Shown: positions 57,792-64,000 of the stretch, one piece after another
How the letters are laid out: the number at the start of each line of letters is the position of its first letter
Position numbering within the stretch: position 1 is the first letter of the stretch
Source: Crotalaria pallida
Taxonomy: Eukaryota; Streptophyta; Magnoliopsida; Fabales; Fabaceae
Direction of reading: 5' to 3'
NCBI GenBank assembly: GCA_037953625.1
Contig: CM075651.1
Span: 155,512,001-155,576,000 of the forward strand
DNA length: 64,000 nucleotides
Translations under genes and position numbers: made by a program
Notes under the pieces: generated by a model
What the model was told of the DNA's origin: nothing
Databases searched by the model: none
Seen by the model: only the letters and a program-made list of their open reading frames with translations

Positions 57792-58089
57792 CTCCCTCCG
57801 GTTTAATATGTAGATTTATGCTATATGTTTTAAGGCTATGCACCATTTTAAACCGGTTAAATGATGTAAGGAATTAAGGATTTGTGGATTTGTTGTATTT
57901 TGATCCTAATGTCTCTATATAATCATTATTAAAGAGAGAGAAAAATGTATTAGAAATGAAAAAGAGAATGTAATAAATAGGAATTTATTTAGAAAAATAG
58001 CATTAATTACGTATTGTTTGCAAAACAACAAAACTTATGAAATATAATAAAATATTGTTAAAACAACATTAGTCATGAAACGGAGGTAG
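57792..58089. mobile_element. Stowaway-like MITE upstream of the unknown gene
   Basis: The left end ctccctccggtttaatatg pairs with the right end catgaaacggaggtag. TA is present on both sides. It starts 137 bases upstream of the membrane-protein start codon. Confidence 0.65.
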
Positions 58090-58099
58090 TATTTTATTA

Positions 58100-58390
58100 C
58101 TCCCTCCGGTCCTTGTTATAGGGCATACTTAACCGAATTATACATACCAAGGAAAGTTGTTGGTTTTATGAATTCTATGAGAATATATTGTAACATTACA
58201 ATTTTACCTCCTTAACTTTTCTTGAAAAATTCGCACTCATTAATTAACAAAAAAAAAACACATAGATAGTCAAAACATTTAATAAGGACAAAAAAAAGAA
58301 AAATCAATAAATGATGCATAGAAAATATAAAGTGACTTATAATTAGAACAAAAAAACTCTCTAAAATGTGACCTACAGGATCGGAGGGAG
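58100..58390. mobile_element. Stowaway-like MITE adjacent to the previous one
   Basis: The left end ctccctccggtccttgttatagggc and the right end gacctacaggatcggagggag pair imperfectly; TA flanks at 58,098-58,099 and 58,391-58,392. It is a close relative of the element at 18,378. Confidence 0.8.
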
Positions 58391-59773
58391 TATTCTCTTG
58401 TTCTCTCGCAGGTTCTTCCAGTACGTACTAAACCCACCCTTGGATAAAAACTGGATCTAAATAGAATTAGCCAAAATTATTAGATTTGTTCTGCAAGTTA
58501 TAAGTTTTTTAACTTTGTTTTTTAAAATAAGTCCGGTAAATTATTATCATCTAACAAATGTCCTTTTTGTTAATTCTTCATTAATTTTCACGCATCATTT
58601 GACTAATAGTGTCACATATTAAAAAAATAGTCTAATAATTTTCTTTTTTTATAAAAATTCTTATGGTGCCATATGCCACCTGATGAAAAAATTAATGAAA
58701 ATTACTTATTTGTTGGACAGCAATAATTTGTAGGTCTTATTTAAAAGAAAAATAACTTAAAGAATTGATTTATAACCTAAAAACAACTTAAGAAATCGAT
58801 CTAATAGTTTTGCCTAAATATTACAAGCAATTTTTTTTTAAAAAAAAGTGATGTTTTAGTGACTAGTGATTAAAAAAAAATTGAAGATATGAAGTTAAAA
58901 AATGATTAAAAATACTTTGAAATATTAGTTAATTGCCTCAAAATATTAAACATTTAAGTTTCCAATGAAAAATTATTTTTTTAGTCTCTTAGTTCTTAGT
59001 CTTAAGAGTTGAGATTAAGAAAATCCAAAAAATTAAAAATTTTATATTAACTTGTCAAAATTTCACCAGGATATCTATAATATAATTATCAAATTTTGAA
59101 TCATGAAATTTTCTACTTTTCCAAAAAAAAATAATAATAAAAACTTTGATCTATTACTTAAAAATGTAAACATAATAAATGTATAGTAGAAAATTGTAAA
59201 TATAACCCAAGCTAGGTAGTCCCAATGGCTAACTTGCTACATGCTTACAGAGTACGAGATGCGTGATTCAATTATCACTAAGGCAATAATTTTTGGGGAG
59301 TTCTTGTATCATTGAGTCAAAGACTCGCACAGTTCAAGTTGAGGTGAATTAGTTAGGCCTCAAAAATAAGTGAAACCAAAATACCACCTAATTTCAACCA
59401 AAAAAATCGAAAATATAAAAATATGCAAAGTACCGAAAGAAGATACCGTAGGAACTAAAATCCAAAACAAAGGACTAAGAAACTATCAAACCTTTGAAAG
59501 AAAAGCTGTTTTGGAAAATAACCAAAATAATTCACCTTTGTAATGAAACCCAAACACCACGGGGGAGGGAGTATGCTATTTACCAATAGCATGTAACATA
59601 AATGAAACAAATACCCATTATTCAAATCCTCAAGTTTGCCATTTATTAAATAAGGAATCATGTCTTCACCAAAATCTTAAAATGCAGAATAATGTCTCAT
59701 TCCTTCTGAACTTATGGCATAGATTACAAGCACAAACAGCAGTGACCAACTGCAAGGTATCTTAACATTAGTC
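58391..59773. other. Spacer between the unknown gene and HUB2
   Basis: AT-rich sequence without a supported gene; the last 100 or so bases are probably the HUB2 3' UTR. Confidence 0.55.
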
Positions 59774-62700
59774 TCATATTTTAACAAAGCGAACATCGCT
59801 CTGACCAAATGCCGTTCCACAGGCTGGACACTTGCGGTGGCGAAGCTCCAGATTTCTTTGAATGCATTGACTGCAGAACATATGACAGCACTTGACAATA
59901 ACAACCTGCCAAAAATATAGATCAAACTCTGAATTCTTGATGTTTCCATATGAATTTAGTTTCTCTAAAGTGAAGATGGATGCATTAGACAGAGTCAAGT
60001 GCAGCATTTATAAAATACAAAGACATGTACAAGATATCATGGACTTCACTTTCTAAAGTGTGCCCATTACTACTTTATCTAAATAATTTATTTTAGATAT
60101 CATCAAACAGACTTGGATAAATGCAAGTCCAAGAAAAAAATTGCCATGTGAGCTTTGTATTTTCTCCATTTAAAAACCATTATAATGCTTGACACAAGTC
60201 GATTTAACTCGAATGAAAGCAAAGACTGTAGTTGGTGTAGGTGGCCGAGGTTTACCTCCTTCAGACGATCATAACAGACGGTACACTTGATCATGTTCTT
60301 GCAAACCTTTAATTCATCTTCAAGTTTTCGTACTGCCTCTTCTCCGGTTTCAGAGCTCAGCTCAGCAATTTGGCTGTTCACTTCCCTGAGTTCTTCCTCA
60401 AGCTTCTTCCGTGAATCCCTGCATCACATAATGGGATCAATTTGAATTGAGCCACTTGACAGTGCAATGCATAGAAGATGATCATTTCCACAAACTTGAC
60501 TGTCTATCAAATCCATATAATTAAAGCTGATCTTATGAAGTGCGGAAGTTTAAAGAATCCAGACACAAAAAGAACACACACAGACTAATGAGACTATAGC
60601 ATTTGCTTTTCACCTTGTTGAGTGAATAAATACTCAAAAAAATGGTGCAGTTTAATATTTTGTGTTTGCCAAAATAAACCATCTCAAAATCTACATGTTA
60701 GCCAAACTGGGTTTTCGATGTGCTCTATGAATTATGGCTTTATTTCATGAAAACTAAGCCACCCTGGGATAGTTAGAAACTTTTTATCAAAACATGTGCC
60801 TGATCCAGAGTTAATAAACTCCTTAGAAATTAAAAATACCTTTCACTTTCCAATTCCACTTCCATAACTTGCACATCTTTCTGAATTTGATCATATTCTT
60901 TCTCTGAAGAGGATACATTAGACTTGAGACACTTCAACTCCTTCTCAGCATCAGCCAATTCCCACTTTGCAAATTCCAGGGTGAGAGCAAGGTGTTTTTC
61001 CTCTTGAGTAGATTTGATGGCTTCCGATATAAGAGCTTTCATCTGCATAATTCAAATTATTGTTTACAACAGTAAGCAGCTCCAAAGTTGTTCAATGCAA
61101 TATCAAAATAAAAATTAAAAAAAAAAAAGTAGGCGTCCAAGCAACAGGGGAAGTTGGACCTGCTCTTCACTGTGTGCAATCCTGGTCTTTGAATTTTCCA
61201 TCGAAGCATTAATCTGTTGAAGTTGCTTTGCCAAGGCTTGCTTCTCAGACAGTAAAGTGCTATGGGACTGTTTTGTCTTGACGCTTTCTGATACAAGCTG
61301 CATTAAGTTTCCAATATGATAACAAAAATTTGTTATTTCATTAAAGAGTAAATATAAAGTTTTTAGCAAATAGCACATTTGTCAATGCAAATTAAGTTCC
61401 TGTCATGGATATTGTCTAGGTATTTTGCCAAAATCGATTATCACAAATTTCTAAATGGATAAAATAACTTCTAGGGACTAAAACAAAACATGCTGAACTT
61501 TCAGGGACTAAAAACTTAAATAAGACTGAAAAATTTAAATATAATTTCTTATCTAAACAAACAATACAAAACTTAATATGTTAGTGACAAAGCCAAAACA
61601 TTAATTCTTTTCATCAAACTGATTAGCAAAAAGCCTGACGATAAAAGCATTACTTGAGTAGTGCCCTGGAAAATGATGGACATCTTAGCAAGGTAGCATT
61701 TACTAGAGATAACAATAAGACATACCTTAATGTTATAGTCATCCCTCTCAGCCACCATCTGCAACAGATGTTGGTTCTGTGTCTGCATATCTTCATATGC
61801 TTGACCAATAGTCTAAAGGAAAGCAATCATTTAAAAATTATATTACAACAAATGAGAATTACAGCATTACCCATCACTTATTTTTGCAGTTCAACCATAG
61901 TGAGGAAGAAAGTCAAGATAGATAGGATCATAGGAAACCTCAATTTCAGACATATATGTCTCTGCCTCAGTATCTTTGACTTTAATAGCCTCACTCAGCT
62001 CCAAAACATCTCTGAAAATGGACAGATAAAGCACAGAGAGGCATGTATCCACTGATTAATAAACAATGCCAGTTTGTACAATCATTGATTCACTCATGGA
62101 AGAAAACTGATACAGGAAATAAAAACATTTTGCTTCAATCTCGCAAAACAAAATTACCCAGAACACTAAAATCACGGCATATAACCTGCAGGAAAATATT
62201 TATGGCAGGAAAATATAACAGCTATAACCTGCTATATATATATATACAGATAATAAGCATAAGAAATATGTGAAAAAATAATAATAAAGGAAATCTTATC
62301 CACGCCCGTGACCATGTTATTTAGCCATCAAATGAGCCATCCGACTGTGAAATTAACACTGTCAGATAAGCAATCCAAAATTTTTTACAAAATTTTAAAT
62401 TGTCAGATGGCTCATCCAACAGGTGAGTAATAGGGTCACGGACTCACGGATGTGGATAAAATTTCCTACAACCAGGCATAGTGAAGGAGAGAAAAACAAC
62501 ACTCTCCACCAGTTTGTCAATTTCAAAATCAACGTAAAAGCATGTAAAAACACAAACCTCTCAGATGTATCCAGCTGAGCCTTCAAGTCCTCTAGTTCAG
62601 CTTCCGCAGCAGAAAGCCTTTGTTCACAAGCAGCTTCAGCTTCATTAGCAGCTTTTACTCTCAATTCTAGACTATGTTCATCTAAAGCATTTTTCAGTCT

Positions 62701-63793
62701 TTCAGCTTGAGCCCGAGCTCTACTTTCAGATTCTCTAATTTCCGCTATTGTGCTGAAATCCAAGTTTTATAGCATATTAAGAACAAAAATGAAAAATCCC
62801 TAGTTGGTTACCATCCATAAGACTAGAAGTAAGGGCCCGGAAGTTTATGCTTTTCACTTAAGAAGAACACTTGGGCTATGTTAAAAACGTTTATCTGGAG
62901 GGAAAAAAAAAAAAAAACTGAAAAAACTGAAAACAAAAACATTACTGCCAAAAAGTTTTTGGAGAATCACTTGTTTAGAATCCTACACAAATAGCCCACA
63001 ATAAATGTTTGCAGTAGGTTCAATTTCATAGTAAAAACCTTAACACATTGGGCATCATGAATGGAAACATGCTAGAGAAACAATTGTTCCATACACTTTT
63101 CCTTGCCAAAAGCATTACAAGAGTGCGAACAATATTATATATTAAACATAAAGCATTGACTTAATTGATATAAACCGTTGCTATCCACCAGGGGAGAATG
63201 AATTAGGACATGAAAGTAAGATTTAAGGAAGAAAGGGCCAGAATCGTTGGAGGACAAAATTAGAGGCTTCCTACAATTAAAGTTCCTGAAGAAAGAAATG
63301 AATTTAAAATAAAAATGGAACCCTGTAAAACATTGAAGCAAGAGAAACTAAAGGGGTAATACGAGGAAAAGAAACCACAAATAAAGGGACTTGCCCACCC
63401 AGAATCCTCCCCAACTTGAGGATTGCAGGTAAGCAACCATCACCATCATACCCTTTCTTGTATTAAGAAGCTATAATTTAATCATCTTCTACCTAAGAGG
63501 GTTTTCCAACTAGCTATGGTATGGCATGCACAGCAGCCACTACTGTTCATTTCTTCATCCACCAAATTCATGGTTATCAATCAAAACACACAGCATATGA
63601 TAAATAGTGGATAAGGCACCATAAGCATATCAGCATTTACTTAGAAGAAATTTTACCCCATAAATTTAATTGCTGGAGACTCTTGCCACCATCTTAACAA
63701 CTACAGATTAGCATACCTTTTTTCATAATTCTCGTTACCATGCATATCCGCAATGATTCCTAACTCCATGTTAGCCTTCTCTAACTTTTCAAT
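59774..63793 (-). CDS. HUB2: HUB2/BRE1-type E3 ubiquitin ligase, C-terminal part (runs off the window)
   Basis: Visible exons (5' to 3'): 63793-63717, 62752-62558, 62011-61939, 61812-61726, 61297-61160, 61042-60840, 60418-60256 and 59905-59774, about 355 residues of the C-terminal part; the 5' exons lie beyond 64,000. Most of it is a long coiled coil rich in Glu, Lys and Ala (AEAACEQRLSAAEAELEDLK, then DMQTQNQHLLQMVAERDD). It ends in a C3HC4 RING: CTVCYD, then CCHMFCSQC, then CPACGTAFGQ, interrupted by an intron between Glu and Val (60256/59905). HUB1/HUB2 monoubiquitinate histone H2B in the nucleus, supporting transcription, flowering-time and seed-dormancy control. HUB2 rather than HUB1 is my reading of the AEIRESESRARAQ and GTAFGQSDVR segments. 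All visible zinc ligands are present. Confidence 0.9.
61440..61525. mobile_element. Fragment of the 4055-4475 MITE family in a HUB2 intron
   Basis: It keeps only one terminus: ataacttctagggactaaaac, then ctgaactttcagggactaaaaa and cttaaataag. Confidence 0.5.
62288..62467. mobile_element. Foldback MITE in a HUB2 intron
   Basis: The left end aggaaatcttatccacgcccgtgacc pairs with the right end ggtcacggactcacggatgtggataaaatttcct; inner blocks (gagccatccgactg against cagatggctcatcc) also pair. It lies in the intron between 62,012 and 62,557. Confidence 0.7.
62753..63716 (-). other. HUB2 intron (964 bases)
   Basis: No complete repeat or coding frame was recognised. Confidence 0.55.
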
Positions 63794-64000
63794 CTGTAAC
63801 AAAGCATCTTAATCAGTTACAAGTTATATAAATCTATAAGACTTTGAAAATCACAATTAGAAAGGTGTTAGAGAATTTTAGAAGCACCGGTATGCATACA
63901 CATGCACAACTCACAACAAACGCAGAGGCAAAACATTTGCAGTCAAATCTCAGAGTCATACACATACTCCATATTCATAAAGTAATAGATAAGTGGTACA

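Overview
The window is plant nuclear DNA. Genes are split by short AT-rich introns with GT-AG (and two GC-AG) borders, the products are plant-specific or plant-expanded families, and the intergenic space is packed with Stowaway-like MITEs, foldback elements, a hAT-type element, tRNA-derived SINEs and LINE remnants. The gene content and repeat style fit a eudicot, most likely a papilionoid legume; that last step is inference, since no diagnostic marker was seen.

Layout. 1-4,700: gene-free, repeat-rich. 4,701-20,915: a tandem pair of secreted GDSL esterase/lipase genes on the + strand. They share the same three-exon structure, but intron 2 of the first has grown to 6.65 kb by insertion and duplication of LINE sequence. 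22,294-34,352: three tandem, apparently single-exon mTERF genes on the - strand, related to the MTEF18/SHOT1 type and predicted for organelles. Their 5' and 3' flanks were duplicated with them. 36,845-43,674: a 14-exon ZW10/MIP1 gene (+), facing tail to tail a nine-exon P5-type protein disulfide isomerase (45,687-49,860, -). 52,448-54,717: an acid-lipase-type triacylglycerol lipase (-). 55,881-57,655: a small conserved-looking membrane protein of unknown function (-). 59,774 to about 63,793 and beyond the window: the C-terminal part of a HUB2/BRE1-type RING E3 ligase for histone H2B (-).

There is no operon logic. The local relations are tandem duplication (GDSL pair, mTERF trio) and what looks like conserved neighbourhood: by recall, the Arabidopsis ZW10 homologue and PDIL2-3 also lie close together on chromosome 2. 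ZW10 (ER-Golgi tethering) and PDI (ER folding) both act in the early secretory pathway.

The most unusual structures are a truncated LINE in the GDSL1 intron flanked by about 1.17-kb direct repeats that carry a copy of the end of exon 2 and its splice donor; a 72-bp element that is almost wholly a perfect palindrome; a 0.9-kb nested foldback element upstream of ZW10; and co-duplicated non-coding flanks of the mTERF genes. I found no clearly new multi-gene system. Exon borders were read by eye from splice signals, reading frame and family similarity, without transcript data.
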